A stretch of DNA of 64,000 bases, from assembly GCF_964204865.1 (NCBI RefSeq), contig NC_135255.1, forward strand, positions 3,720,001 to 3,784,000. The letters are read 5' to 3'. A program made the translations under genes and the position numbers. The stretch is from Styela clava (taxonomy: Eukaryota > Chordata > Ascidiacea > Stolidobranchia > Styelidae). Numbering within the stretch: the stretch's first letter is position 1; the number at the start of each line of letters is the position of its first letter. The notes below the pieces were generated by a model. It saw nothing but the letters and a program-made list of their open reading frames with translations. It was not told the origin of the DNA and ran no database searches. Of this stretch, positions 1 through 12,879 are shown piece after piece.

Positions 1-19
1 ACGACCTCATAACAGAATT

Positions 20-349
20 TCAATCGCTAATTAACTCACGTATGGGCGTGATATATAAAACACTAATAAGCTCGCCTTTGTGTCGCCGACGAACGACCAT
101 CCCGGCGAACGTTCCCTTCAAAGCAGATTTAACGGCGTTTAATCGTCGGGTCGTTCCTGAATCCAATTGATTTATTACCATCTCTGTATGGAACTGACGA
201 TTTAAACCTCGAGTTGAAGGCTCGTTTTGTCGATACTCGTCTGGTGCACGTGGTGATATTTGTATTTTATTGACAAGCAAGTCTATTTTATTGCAACGAA
301 TCTGTTTTCGACGTTTTGATTTTAATGGCGGATCAACCGTTACGGTAAT
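20..349 (-). CDS. Possible coding exon, unrecognised product
   Basis: The minus strand is open from 349 down to a TGA at 20-22, with no ATG near its upstream end, so if real it is an internal or terminal exon. The frame reads as basic and hydrophilic (Arg/Lys-rich) and uses many CpG codons, unlike the AT-rich surroundings. A possible 3' acceptor (aaaacag) lies near 308. I recognise no domain. It could equally be a chance open frame or a fragment of an old transposable element gene. Confidence 0.25.
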   Translation of the reverse strand: MTVTVDPPLKSKRRKQIRCNKIDLLVNKIQISPRAPDEYRQNEPSTRGLNRQFHTEMVINQLDSGTTRRLNAVKSALKGTFAGMVVRRRHKGELISVLYITPIRELISD

Positions 350-3300
350 TCAAATGTAACCTTTTTTTTAAATGTTCGCCATTGGTTAACTGTTGGACGG
401 CGAAGTAATAAAAATTAGAAAAATCACATCTAACACGCCGAAAGTACTTCCCATTTGAAGTTACCTCATATTAGTGTAAATGGCGAAATATATATTTTCC
501 TCAAAATTCCACGATTGGCGTCTTAAGTGAAACCAAATATTACTTTCTGATTGATAACAAAGACTAATACTAAATCTCCCTCTACCTTATTAGTATTGGA
601 GTTGGGAAAAGTACAGGTCCTATCAGAGTGTTGGTCATAGTATAGGACTATTTTAAGCCTGAAATAACGAATGTTGGCAACGTTTTACATTTGTGCAACA
701 AATGGAATAATATTTCCGCATATCTGTAGTTCATTGGAGTATAACAATTTCATCATCATAATTAGTATATATATATATCCAACTTATATTAAAGTTATCA
801 AAAGTAACAGTATAGGTTACCAAACACTATAAGTGAAAATGGCCCGTTTCTAGTATAGGGCCCTGTTTGAAGCAATGGTAGTCAAAACCAATATAAGCTC
901 CTAATCAATCCACAAGCCTGCCTGCCGATGCCTAACCAAGGTTGAGTGAGCCCATCTTATCCCATGTATAATTATATCGTTTCAATAAAATGTGTTAAAA
1001 ACAAAAAAAATTCAAGTTGAAAACATATTTGGTTTGTATTTCACGGGTTATGAAACGATCGATGATAGAGGTTTCTTCCGTAATCAATATCAGAAAATAC
1101 CATTTCTAGGAAAGCACAGCGAATGGACAAAATAGCAATCGATCGCTGCAGTTCGAATACTCTTATCAGAGCTGTATTTGACCAAAATCGAATATATTTT
1201 AATTTCAGAATTGATGCAAATATATATGTATATCACACTGTTTGAATTTCTCTATCCATCTAGGAACGATTTTAAGATATGCGTTATTCGTAATTTGATA
1301 ATTTTGCATAGACTACTTCGAATCATTTGTTATTCAATTTTATATCTAATATTTGAATCCTCTTGTCGACCGCGCCTGCATAACTTGTGACTCAAGGCAA
1401 AAACGGCCTTTTCACTAATTTCATCTTGAGACCAACAAAACAATAACGTTTCGATTTTGCCTAAACAATGAATTTGAATCATCTTTACTCAATCATTACA
1501 TTATCGGAGGTATATTGTTCACGGACTATTTCAGACGATAAGCCCCTAAACAAAAACTATTCTGCGCTAAAAATTGTAATATTTCAAATACGGCATATAC
1601 CTAATTAAATATAATGTCAAAATATTTGATTGATAATAATCTTTTCGTCTCATCAATCTTTTCCATAAATCAGACGTTCTGGGAATCTACTAGTTTAATT
1701 CGTTCCCATGATATTGAGATCCGGAACTAATAGAATATGATTATATCTGATTACAAGCAATAAACAATTTTGTCCTGACATAAAATTCGTTTTGCTAAGA
1801 TTGACAAGTCGATGTCCGAAGATTGAGCAATTTGAAGACGTATTTATTTGAATACCATAAAACGAGTTTTTTTTAATTCAGTTACTAATTAATTCTATAC
1901 ACCAGCTTAGTTCAAGAGTGAAGCATAAATTTGTTTACGGAACTAACTATTGAAAATGGCCAGAGTGTGGTGCCATGTATTCAATTCATTTCGTTTATTA
2001 CTCCAGGCCGCTGCGGTCCATATAAAAATAACACAAACAAATAAACAAGAGCAAAATAAAAATAACACAATAGATACATAAAATACCTGATACGACAATC
2101 AGATTCACATTACACCTCAAAAAAGAGTTCTTGAAGTAATCTAAGAGGCCAAATGTGTAGTTTACACTAGAGATATATCAACATAATTTTTCTGATGCCG
2201 ACACAGATATACCGAAGCTTACAAAAATGAGATTGACCATTTATTGCATGCTTTCATCGACATTTTTACATGAAGCATCAAATACACTACACACATCGAT
2301 TTTATTTTCGAAATTCCAACTCCACCACGAAACAGCAAACGTGACAATTCAATATGTTCGGTAAAATAAAACGTTTTTCTATTTAATCAAAGTATTTGAA
2401 CTTCAGAGAAACGAACAAAATCGGCTGCTTTCTCACAAATATGGTGTATTATTGAAATTCGCAGAATTATTTACGTTCGATAGAATAACTTTTTGCAATT
2501 CCAAATTGATGACGTATGTCGATCAAATTAAATGAGATTTAATTTCAATAATCTCGTACAATCGCATGTTTGATAAATTTTTAATCTGGATTGTATTTTA
2601 CGAAAGAGATTATAGATATTTTTGTTTACCGTTATGAGAATTACAGGACGTCCCAAATTTTGAATTTTGCTTTCAACAAATTTATGTGGAAAACTTTATT
2701 TACAAACTGTAATTCGACGTCAGAACGACCGAAGGGTTTGATTACGGCTGCTTGGGCCTCTTCCGTCACGACATTTTTATTCATATTTATCTATATTTCA
2801 ATTTTTCTACGCGCTTAGACGACCACAAATCGACCCATTGGAGCACACTTCATCAATTGCGCATAATCGGCTTTGAATAAAGTGAACATTTTCGGTCGGT
2901 GTAGGAACGATATGGGATACGAAATTGCCCAGACCAGGTGTGATGTCGCTCTCGAAGGCAACGGTCTGAAGATAATGATCAGACCACATCTTCCGCAAAC
3001 AAAAAGTTAACAGGTGTGAAATTGCTTTAGTTATTTCACCTGTTGGAGTTTATCACATTAAAATTAGGCAAAATATAGGTCAAAATTTCATTTCCAAATG
3101 CAGGGAAGGAATAAAGTTTTTTATTTTGATACAACATATTACGGGGGAAATTATTGTAAAGGCGGTAAAGTATTTGACCAGTGATTCTAAAGTAATCAAA
3201 AGTATTTGTTTAGTGCAGTGGTTTTTGAACTTTTTTTGTCACGGACCCCTAAAATATTTTAGTCGTATGTCCGAAAGATGCTGTTGTGTGCCTTGAGACA

Positions 3301-6300
3301 AAAGAAATTGAGGATTAGTCGTTGATAGGACAACACGCATGCCATCATTGGCATCCAACCGGTTTCGATAGGTATTTTAAAATTATGCGTCCCAATTTTA
3401 ATATAAGCCAAGAGTGATCGAATTCTAGTCACCAGTCTGTCTGTTTGCACCAGTTTTTGCACAATTACATTATTAAAATTGCAATTTATATTCGCCGAGT
3501 CACAAGCAAAAATATCAACAATTCTTCATAATGGTTTTCAAGTTATGCCCATCTTGTACCGGACATTTCGGCAATATAATTCTGCATTCATTCACAATGC
3601 CAACTCGAACGTGGCGTGGCACACGACATGAATATTTTGATAACTTTGACACATAACTTCATTTGAGTCGTGCACCCCTGCATAAGCCATCGAGCGAACT
3701 TCGGCCAAAGTTAATTAAGTGTGTTCGCCACTGAAGTGTGATAAGACGATCCACACTCAAGATTTGGTTAGTCTAGGTACCTACCAAATAATATCCGTTG
3801 TTTAATCGGCCCAAGTTTCTCTGTTTGATTACATTGCAGCTATCTTGAATATATTAGGATTATTCATTTTCAGGTACTTTTTCTGGGTGAAACTTAAAAA
3901 TAAGAAAATGTTCGATATTTTGCTGGCAATTTGAAGCCGTTAACTCGATTAAAACTCGTTACTGAATCAGTATGAATAATCCTGCTACTGCGGATGTAAA
4001 GTTGATCGACCGTGGTTCCCGAATTTAAATTTTTACGGGCACCGGTAAGTACCGATTCCTCATTGATATAAAAAGATTGGTTCAGCTGATTGAATTTTTA
4101 GGAACGGTTTGTTATAATACTCGTACAAACGTTTGATGCGTGTACAAAATTAGTTATAGGAACAAAAAGAATAAACGTGCAAGACAAACACTTCAGGAAA
4201 ACACCTTCATCATTATTTTTTTCGTTCCAGTTCAATTGGAATATTGTATTCGCCATTGGTTCTCCTTACTTCGGGGGATTTTCGTTTAGTAGAATGACAC
4301 TCTTTGGGACCATGTGTACTCGAGCCTTTCGAGTTGAAAGATTATCTTGAAAACACTTGTCAGGATTTTAACAGATGTTGTTCAATTGCTCATGTTGTGT
4401 CTACTGTTTTGTGCGACAAAAATAATATTATAATGGCGTTGAAATCAATCACCGTGGCCTTGTTTATGGGTATATATATAAATATGAACGTCGAAATGTA
4501 AAAATAGTCGTTGGAAGCCCCCGTGGGATAGCATTGCTGGTGTAAAAAGAACTATAGTCGAAATAAACTCCTTTCGTAGACGAAAAAGAGATTTATATCT
4601 TATTTCTCTTTTTGAAAAGCACTTTATTCATTGTTAACAGGCCGTATCTATCAATGAGAGACGTCGTGACCTTCATACGGCACCGTTTGTTCAAGGTCAT
4701 TCAGGACAAATGTAATTAAATTAAATCGCGTCTGACTGGAGTTGTAAAAGCGCAAAATCGGTAGCGAAAAGGGTTCTGTATCTGATATAAGTTAAACACA
4801 CAAATCAGTCCGAAAATAAGGTCAACTGATATCTATAGCAAAATGACATGGTTCAAGCACGAGCCATCATCGGTAGCTGCATTTTGCAAGTATAACTATG
4901 TTAATGGGATAATACCGTAATCGTGCAATGCTATGAAAACACTGTATGCCGTGTATGATGATTTGTAGCATTATTTTTATTGGGATTTTACTTCAAAATT
5001 TGATTCAGAGGTAATATAAGAAACTGCTAGCATATTTTGTCCCTATATCGCTTGGGACAAAAACAAGCTCATATTAAAATATGAAATGTAGATGTAATTT
5101 CACGGTTCGTTTAAAAAAGTACACCAATACATTACAGTACAATTTCCTACATTACATTATTACACTGAACTTACTGTTTTTATTTACAGTAATAATCCAA
5201 TCTAAATAACACTTAACTATGACGTAATATATCACCATTGTCTGGGTCAAACGTTCAACGGTTGTCAACGGCTATATTGATATGAATACAGGAGCTTATT
5301 TTGAAAGATATTGTTATCGATGCACGCAAGTAACATGTTGTAAAAACTGAGAAAGAAGAATATGTTGACACACAGCAAATAAACACTTTTATTGTCTGAT
5401 ATTATGGAGTATACGCTGACTGCAGTTGATCGCATGGTTGCTAATCGGTACCGGTACGGTAATCTTAGCTGAGAACCGAGCTTGCTGAAAAATCTGTGTG
5501 ACTGAGGAGGTCTAGCATTACAGAATAACCTGTTCGCGCATAAACTAAAATAAAACAAACAATATTTATAGGACTATCCACAACTATCGGACTCAGGGGG
5601 AATTTTAATAAGAGCGGCCTTATCGCGGATTCAACCGTTTTTGAATACTGAAAATATTGTAGTGGTTGGTCCATTAGTTACGGAGAAAAGCGATTTCTCT
5701 TCAACAACAACAATTACTTCAAAACAGCAACAAAACGATCCTTCATGTCCAATAAGCATAAAAATACGTTGGCAGACAATGAGGGTATTTAATATATGTC
5801 CTCAGTACAATTTACTTTGACATAAGCGGTTTCGAGGTAAATATTTTTCCAGTAAGCAAGATTTTATCTTCGATTCCTTATATAAACTTTACTTACCCAA
5901 GCATATTGCTATTTGCATATTCGTCGTATTGGTACAACTGCGGTTGGTTATCTTTTAAATTTATAGGTATTTGCATCGTTCAACCCTCCACCTCAATATG
6001 TAGAATAGACCTAATGTTTGCCCCAGGCACGAGACAAACGCAACTTTGCCATAAAACGTTCAGAATTACGAATAAGTAGGCTAAGTTGAAAGGATATCGA
6101 AAATCGTGGCAATGTAATTTTAGTTTCGAAGTCTATTTTATACAAGATTATGATGTCAACAATTTCGATAATTGTCCTTAACAATTTAATTATATTGGAA
6201 ATTATTTTGACGCCAGACATTTGCACACGCTTATCATAAATACTGATCAGTTGTCGTTGTTTAGTTGTAACAGCGTGGCAATTTTTTTAAATGTCGCGTT

Positions 6301-6507
6301 TTCACGACTTTTCCGAAGGGGCTCTAGACTAGTCGAAATAGGGCTGAATATGTGTTCTCAATCGCCATTTAAATGACATCCTCCGGATATGCATAAGGAT
6401 TTCCCGTGAACGAGGTGTTTGCTTTTTATGTCAGCTACACAAGATCTCTATTACCAATCAAGTGCAAGGTTTTTTGTAAAGACTTTCAAGCAAAAATCTG
6501 TGTAAAG
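350..6507. other. Intergenic stretch, no gene seen
   Basis: AT-rich sequence with only short open frames. I could not build a spliced gene here. A minus-strand stretch at 2816-2998 is open in two frames and is somewhat coding-like, but no product is recognisable. The one transposon-like landmark is a hAT-type terminus at 3216. Confidence 0.5.
3216..3260 (+). mobile_element. hAT-type terminus, probably truncated element
   Basis: Sequence beginning CAGTGGTTTTTGAAC followed by a C-rich stretch resembles the CAG(T/C)GGTT start of the hAT miniature elements elsewhere in the window. A matching right end with an 8-bp target duplication was not found. A CACTG at about 3730 is a weak candidate. Confidence 0.3.
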
Positions 6508-7036
6508 CAGCGGTTCCCAAAAGCGGTTCCAAAAATCTGTGTTCGTGCGTCGTTGAATTATTAGAAAAAAAAACTCACCGCGCACTTAGAAGAAAAAATG
6601 CTGCTTTTTAATAAAACTCAATTTTGTGATCGTTAATGTGTACTTTATACCTTTGTTTGTGAACATGTAGGCCTAGGCCTAAGGAATAAAGGCAAAAGGT
6701 TAACGCTTCTTTCTCATCTCCGCCTGCTTTTCCTTTGAAATGCTGAAAAATCACACACTGTTTGCTAAACTCGGTTCAACAGATAAATAAACTGCAGCTC
6801 GCGAAATTGCGGCAAGTAGTATATAAAGGCGTTGGTAGTGTCTACCTCTATTGTTACGTAACAATAGAGGTAGACATCACGTAACAGAAAATAAGCAGAA
6901 AAGAATTCATTTACACAACATTAACACAATGAAACATTTATAATAAATACAATATGTGAAATACAATTCAATCATATTTTAGTTATGTTTAACACAATTT
7001 TGTTAGTTTTCGCGGCACATCCTTTGGGAACCGCTG
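6508..7036. mobile_element. hAT-like non-autonomous element with 8-bp TSD and internal palindrome
   Basis: The element starts CAGCGGTTCCCAAA and ends with the reverse complement TTTGGGAACCGCTG. It is flanked on both sides by the same 8-bp target duplication GTGTAAAG (6500-6507 and 7037-7044). It carries no transposase frame. A perfect 38-bp palindrome centred at 6857/6858 lies inside it. CAG ends with an 8-bp duplication are characteristic of the hAT superfamily. Confidence 0.85.
6839..6876. repeat. Perfect 38-bp palindrome inside hAT MITE
   Basis: The left half (19 bases ending ..TTGTTAC) is followed immediately by its exact reverse complement, with no loop. It would extrude as a cruciform or fold as a hairpin in RNA. 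Confidence 0.9.
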
Positions 7037-7044
7037 GTGTAAAG

Positions 7045-7967
7045 GTTGTTATGAAAATACTTCATAGTCAGAGATCAATTAGGTGTAGGCAACTAGAATC
7101 TAAACGCTTCGGTATTGCCTATCCAGTGGGGGTATAGGTTATCTTTAGATTCATTATTAGTTTTTACGATAGTCATCATAAGACGACTTTGCAAAATTAG
7201 GGTCACTGTTACGCTATTAAATTACATCGAAATTGATTCATTTTTGAATGGTAATATATTGAAAATTACTATCCATCAAGTTTTATTTAGGCGTGATCAA
7301 TACGAGAACAGAACTTAATCCAAGACGTGGACCATTCATAAATACCATATGCTGAATAAAATTATATAATGTAATAGTTTACTATCAAAATTATTCTTGA
7401 TATAAATATTACTTTTATAAAGCACAAAAGTGAATAATTTTTTACAAAGATAATAATAAACTCGTGCAATCCTAACGTCACATTCATGAAAATAGTAAAT
7501 GTCATTAATATTTTGTATATTAATTAAGCAGAATAAGATACATTCATGAAACAAACCACTAATACGAGCTTGTGGCCAGGATCAACAAAGAAAATGATAT
7601 CATCATCAAAATAAGTTCACGATTATATATGAAAGAATAAATATTTATGTCTATATTATTATTAACTTATAATTACTCGAAAAATATTACCGCAAAAAGT
7701 AAAATAAAATATTTTAATCTTATGGGTTTACTTTAGAGAATCACCATTCTTTCTAAAGCTAGCCGTGTACACATTAATTATTCTGCCCATTTCTGAATTT
7801 TGGCGGGAAAATTTATGCCCCTAATATCTTGCTCGCGATTGTCACCTTGCGGTTGCGCAAAACTAAATTGATTCTCAAAGAGTTTATTGCTCCGACGTGG
7901 CAACTAGCGGCAGTAAATATGATTAATAATGACGGCTCGTTTTGATTGATTAGACATTTTGTTATAT
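7045..7967. other. Intergenic, downstream of unknown minus-strand gene
   Basis: AT-rich sequence with no gene. It should hold the 3' untranslated region of the minus-strand gene that stops at 7968. I saw no AATAAA close to that stop. Confidence 0.4.
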
Positions 7968-10900
7968 TTAACTATTAAAAGTTGTATCCAGAAGTCCCCG
8001 AAGTTCCATTGTATTCTTACAATTTATGACCGCGTCAACACAGTTGGTATTTTTAGGTCCGACGGGATCTTCACATCTATATTCAAATATTTTGTCTTTT
8101 TCGTCGCTAAACCTGACGCTTCGGCGTAATTTTCGGCCTTTTCGAGAGGGTCTTGATTCTTTAACGATTGTACCATCCGGTCGTGTAAGTTCGTAGCCAT
8201 TAATCGACGACAATTTATCAATGTTATTTTTCGCATCTTTGGACAATTTAACAAGTGCCTGCGTCGTACCCGTTACAGGAGTAGAACGATGTGCAGAAGC
8301 GAGTTTGGAACGGGTTAAATTTATTTGGGAACATAACAAATATTTGTCTGGGTTTTCACAAGGACTAGTTAAACTGACAGAATCCCCGTCTCGTTTTATG
8401 GTACCTATGCATCTTACTCTACCTCTCCATGCTGGCACAGTTTTGCTTCTACATCTACTCTGTATGCGCTCATTGACATTTTCACTACTGGAGTCATTGT
8501 TTTTTATACACCGAATTAAAACGCTATCCGTCGAAGGTCTCCGGTTCCAATGTACTCTGTAGTCTTTAGATGGGGGAGCAGGTATGTGATTATAAACCGC
8601 CACGGCTCCAGGACCCACTTTTGTTCCTGTTGAGGTTGTAGTGTGTCTGCTGATGTTTCTGAACGCCGGTATGCTACTATTTGGCTTCTTAGGGAGCTTG
8701 TGATCAGCAAAAGTAGGATTATTTACTTTTTGCGCAGAAGCAGCTAAAAAGTCGAATTGAAATTGTTTGATACTATTGTACGCATATATGTAAAAAGATT
8801 GAAAAAATGAAAGTGGATGGCTACCTCTTACCTACGAGAACATTGGTCGTTTTCCATTATCGTAATAATAGAATATGAAAATTTCTATTTCTTATTGGAC
8901 ACAAAATGTTGCAGGTTTTTATTGTTAGGGGAACTCTTTCATATGCCATTTGGTACAATTCACTCAATGTGAGCTTACGAGTTCAAGCATATTTAACGTT
9001 GTCTTTTTGGCCGGTCCAGAAGCGTGTGTAGCAATATGGAGGTAAACTTTGTTCGACTACTTTGTATCCAGTTGTGTAAAAGGACTGACTATGGGTATAT
9101 TCGGCGCTCCCGCAATATGTGCACCAAGATGGTGAACACCTGAACATAGTATGTTTATCAGGTTGTGGTTAGGCCATAATTTTATTCCAATTTTCCTTAA
9201 TTTAGTTTTATTACGAGTTCGGGTACTAGCCAAGTGACTCACTTAGTATTTGTACCTGAAATAAGGGTCTACCCCTAACCTGATACACATACTACGTTCC
9301 GGTGTCCGCCATCTTGTTGCACATACTACATAAGTGCTGTATATTGACTTGATTAAGACAGACAGTTTCCGAACTCGTAATAGAACTAAAATAAGGAAAA
9401 TCGGAATAAAATTATGGCCTAACCCTAACCCGGTACACACACTACGGGAGTACCTTTTTCTTCATATACCTAAGCGTTGTTCTTTTGTTTTTTTTATATC
9501 TTTTATTTTATGAAGAGTACACATTAAAATACTTAGATGTATACTTATATGTTTGACTATGAGACGTTATTAGGACACGAAACTTTGGTGGAAATTCCAA
9601 CTACTTCATCCGCAAAATATTTATTCATTATTCACCTCTTTTTACTTGACCCTTCTCTCTTGCCGACTTTATGGCAGACAGTATAGTCGCACATGTTACA
9701 TTCGCGAGTTGTCCAGCAGTGTTTTGATCCATCTGATTTGTTCCTGGTATACGAGTTTGTTCTTGAGAATCGACAGATTGATTGAAATTCAGTCCAAAGT
9801 TGAGATGAATGCGTTTGAATTCGCTCATCAATGCTGGTAAGTACTTCGATCTTTCGCGAATTTCTTTCATTATTTCTTTATGGTTATTATTTGAAGGTAT
9901 AGTTCCAGATGCACTAGGTATGTTGACTTTAGTTGATTCAGGGTGGTTGGTCGAGTCAGTCTTTTGCTCTTTTTGAGTTTGCGTATGACCAACTTGCTGC
10001 GTGTTTCCCTGAGCTGGCGCAGATGAAGCTCGAGTATCTCCCTGACATAGTAACATTTAATACATTATAAAATAATGTTGAATGATCAAAGGTAACAGCA
10101 TTCAATGTGATACTGAGTGTTTTCAGTTTGTTTGGAACACCGATTCCAATTGAATCTTTACCATCAAACAAGTGAAAGACTTTTTCAATATTCCTAGAAG
10201 CAAATTATAACATTTCAATCCCGTCAATTCCCGTATAGCAACGGGATCAGCGAGTATTATTATTATTATAATATGAACATTCCTCACTCTGTGAGCACAT
10301 TTGCCTGCAAGATTATTGAATTTTATTTATTACCTGTTTAATTATATTTGTTGTATTTGCCGCGTTGTCATTTCGAATTTGTTGCAACATTTTAAATTTC
10401 TCTCGAGACAATACGCTTGGTCCTCGTTTATCTAGTGGATACCTGTTTTCTGTGTACATGAAAACAGGTGTCAACTCTGAAGTTTAACTGACAGATACTT
10501 TTTACTTATTGGAAGCCTCAATGCGCAAATATCATTGGCGAACAGCTGATTTGTATCGCAATGTACGTATATGGCGAAATTAGGGCTTCGCGCATAGAAG
10601 TTTTCTTGAATTACATATTAACCCATGATAGTTAACGCAAAATATTTTGACATAGAATTAGTTATTGGTATAAAAAAGGGGGTTTGCTTTTCCAATGAAA
10701 TTTCCACAGTGTGAAAAAATGACAGGCAATAAAAAAATTATTTGTATAAGACCATAATAACCCCGAGAGAGCGTATTTATTTATTACAATATATAAGTGT
10801 TAATTATATACTCGGTGAAAAAGACGACTATCAGTCAATATTACAAAGAAATTTTTTCTTCTTGTACAACACAAGCTGTTATGAAGTTATGTGAACATCT

Positions 10901-11683
10901 CTTTTTCAGTGACAGAGAACATATATGTCCGCTTTATGTTATTGATATGAAGTGAAGACTTATAGGCATGATACAAACATATTATACAGTATGTTTAAAT
11001 GGCAACAAACATGTTTTTGACAAGGAGAATAAAAAATCAGACCCATACAAAACAAAGCATTTATGACATAACCAGTGGTGGAATTCTTATTTTTTGTCAG
11101 CCGGTTCCATCACAGAAGTCATATTTTTCGGCCGGTTCTGTTATATGTTTTTTTTAGTAATGCTAACCGGTTCGCTGATCTCATAAAATTCCGCGAGACC
11201 GTTCTATAGAACCGGTGCGAACCGGCTGAATCCCACCACTGGACATAACCAACATTTCCATAGTGGACAAATTTGAAATATATCAAATTATTTATAATAT
11301 TTTCCATCTATTCAGAATCGTATGGAATATATAAAATAAGCTCCAAATTAATATTATACATCACAGTGGATTTTACATAAATAAAACATAATCTCGCCAT
11401 ACCACGAGAAAAGTGCGTGACTGGAAACCTTGCAACTTCAACACATACCTCTTCTATACAAAGCACTACGGGGTGCTACAGATGCCTTGTTTTCAGTTAT
11501 TGCTTTTCTTCTTGCCGCTCTTACTTCTCGGCTGACAAGATCAGCAGAATACGCATTTCTTAGGAGACCCAGCTGCCGTTGTCGCATTGCTTTTCTATTG
11601 TTAGAATTTGGCACGAGGTGCTGTGGTTCACCGCGTATATATTTTCTTGTGGTTTCGAGGGCCGACTCCACATTCACACACAT
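7968..11683 (-). CDS. Unrecognised four-exon gene, about 510 residues
   Basis: Model on the minus strand: exon 1 11683-11449 (ATG at 11683), exon 2 10449-10334, exon 3 10041-9636, exon 4 8743-7968 (stop). Donors are gtatgt, gtaata and gtgaat. Acceptors are tacacag, tatgtcag and tttttag. All phases join (1, 0, 1), giving 510 codons plus stop. I do not recognise the family. Exons 1-2 (residues 1-116) encode a basic, Arg-rich segment, probably helical, with a conserved-looking stretch containing YPLDKRGPSVLSREKF. The middle is Gln/Thr/Asn-rich and low complexity. The C-terminal exon is basic, and RRSVRF near residue 462 fits the PP1-docking RVxF motif. Introns hold a hAT MITE and a composite MITE. 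If exon 3 is not spliced at 9636, its frame stops at 9628. A good acceptor (ctttttag) lies at 11710, 26 bases before the start. Exon structure is confident; function is unknown. Confidence 0.6.
9009..9454. mobile_element. Composite MITE of the GGTGCTCC family (telomere-like CCTAACCC inside)
   Basis: Left end GGCCGGTCCAGAAGC and right end ACTACGGGAGTACC match the ends of the 18609-18824 element. An inner segment from about 9104 carries the caccaagatgg and cctaaccctaacc motifs of the 26171-26407 copy, so a second related copy seems inserted or fused. It lies in an intron of the unknown minus-strand gene. No clean 8-bp target duplication was found. Confidence 0.6.
11073..11241. mobile_element. 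169-bp hAT-like MITE with perfect 8-bp TSD
   Basis: Starts CAGTGGTGGAATTC and ends GAATCCCACCACTG, flanked by GACATAAC at 11065-11072 and 11242-11249. It lies in intron 1 of the unknown minus-strand gene. Internal repeats of a CCGGTTC motif are arranged in both orientations. Confidence 0.9.
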
Positions 11684-11710
11684 GATTTACATAATTATAT
11701 ACATATAGGC

Positions 11711-12674
11711 TAAAAGATGAAGTTTGAATTAGGAAAATTAGTAACTCATTTTTCAATATAATTTCAAACGAACACTAGCACTTAGGAATCATGAACTCAG
11801 TTACATCTCATGTCCTGCATCTTGTAAGAGTCTAATTAAATATATTTGTCTTCCTGCAATACAAAATCACTCTTTGGAAATTACTTGGTAGATCTTCTCC
11901 GTAAAAGTAACCACACTCTCTTGTGATGTTTCGTTTTAAATAATCATTTCCCATTCCACATACCCAACGCGGGCCGATAGTGATATTACAGCTTCATACA
12001 CGTACTCAAATAAAGTTTATTCTAATGAAAACCAAAGACTATTGATATGAATATTCATACGAGGTCTATCAAACAGGATTAGTGTGTTTAATTACCAATT
12101 TTGCCACGGACATTCAATTTTAGCTCGAACCATTTGCCCAATGTTTTATACCTATTTTAACTTTGAAAATATCGAAATCAATCAGGCTGCAACCACTGTG
12201 CATCAAATCAACTGTTTTCACGTACGGTTTTCGCGGAAAAATATTACTACAGTGTCCTAACTAAAAGATAGCCTGGTTAAAACGCTTTAACCCTAACTTC
12301 GTACCATCCATTTTTCAAACGGCACATACGTGTCCGCTTTTTGAGAGCTTCTCGGACAACAAACTCCTCATGAATTATAAAAAATTGCTATTTCTCATAC
12401 GACTATGCAGTAGTATTATAGAATGCGTATCATTACATCTACCATACATAACAAGCAGTACGGACAATCATCATAAAAGGTTCAGCTGCAATGATAGGAC
12501 ATTGTACCGGCATGTTTAGCTTTTGCAGTTATAAATTACATCATAGACCACAATTAGTGCCCAAACACATTTCTTATCATTTCATCCTACTTGACGTATG
12601 AGTTATACATACAACAACAAATGCTAAACACTTTCTTAACGTAAGCTACAGTGCCGTTACCAATATTTACTTAC
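11711..12674. other. Intergenic, nothing recognised
   Basis: AT-rich sequence lying upstream of the unknown four-exon gene. It should contain that gene's outron or promoter, but no motif stands out. Confidence 0.4.
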
Positions 12675-12879
12675 AAGCGCCTTTCTGTCGACAATTCTGC
12701 CCACAATTAACGGATTTAAATGAAGTTCTTTTCATGAGTTGAGTACAGGAGGCTCTCGAATGATCTCCAAGTACACTCATCGCCTCTCTGACTTGGCGAC
12801 AGACTTCAATGTGAAATTCGGTGCAAGATAGAATAGCAACTTGTAATTTAACCCAAGCTATGTTTATTACAATGCTCAT
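12675..12879 (-). CDS. Candidate first coding exon, Cys-containing, unrecognised
   Basis: An ATG at 12879 opens a 68-codon frame that runs into a strong donor (CTT|gtaagtaaat) at 12675. Six cysteines are spread through it (for example CTEFHIEVC and CGQNC). Splicing it to the exon 1 acceptor of the gene starting at 11683 hits an immediate stop, so it is not part of that model. No partner exon was identified. Confidence 0.35.

Noticed and set aside
2816-2998. Minus-strand frame MWSDHYLQTVAFESD.. with coding-like composition
   Set aside because: Two overlapping frames are both open, no splice partners are clear and no family is recognisable.
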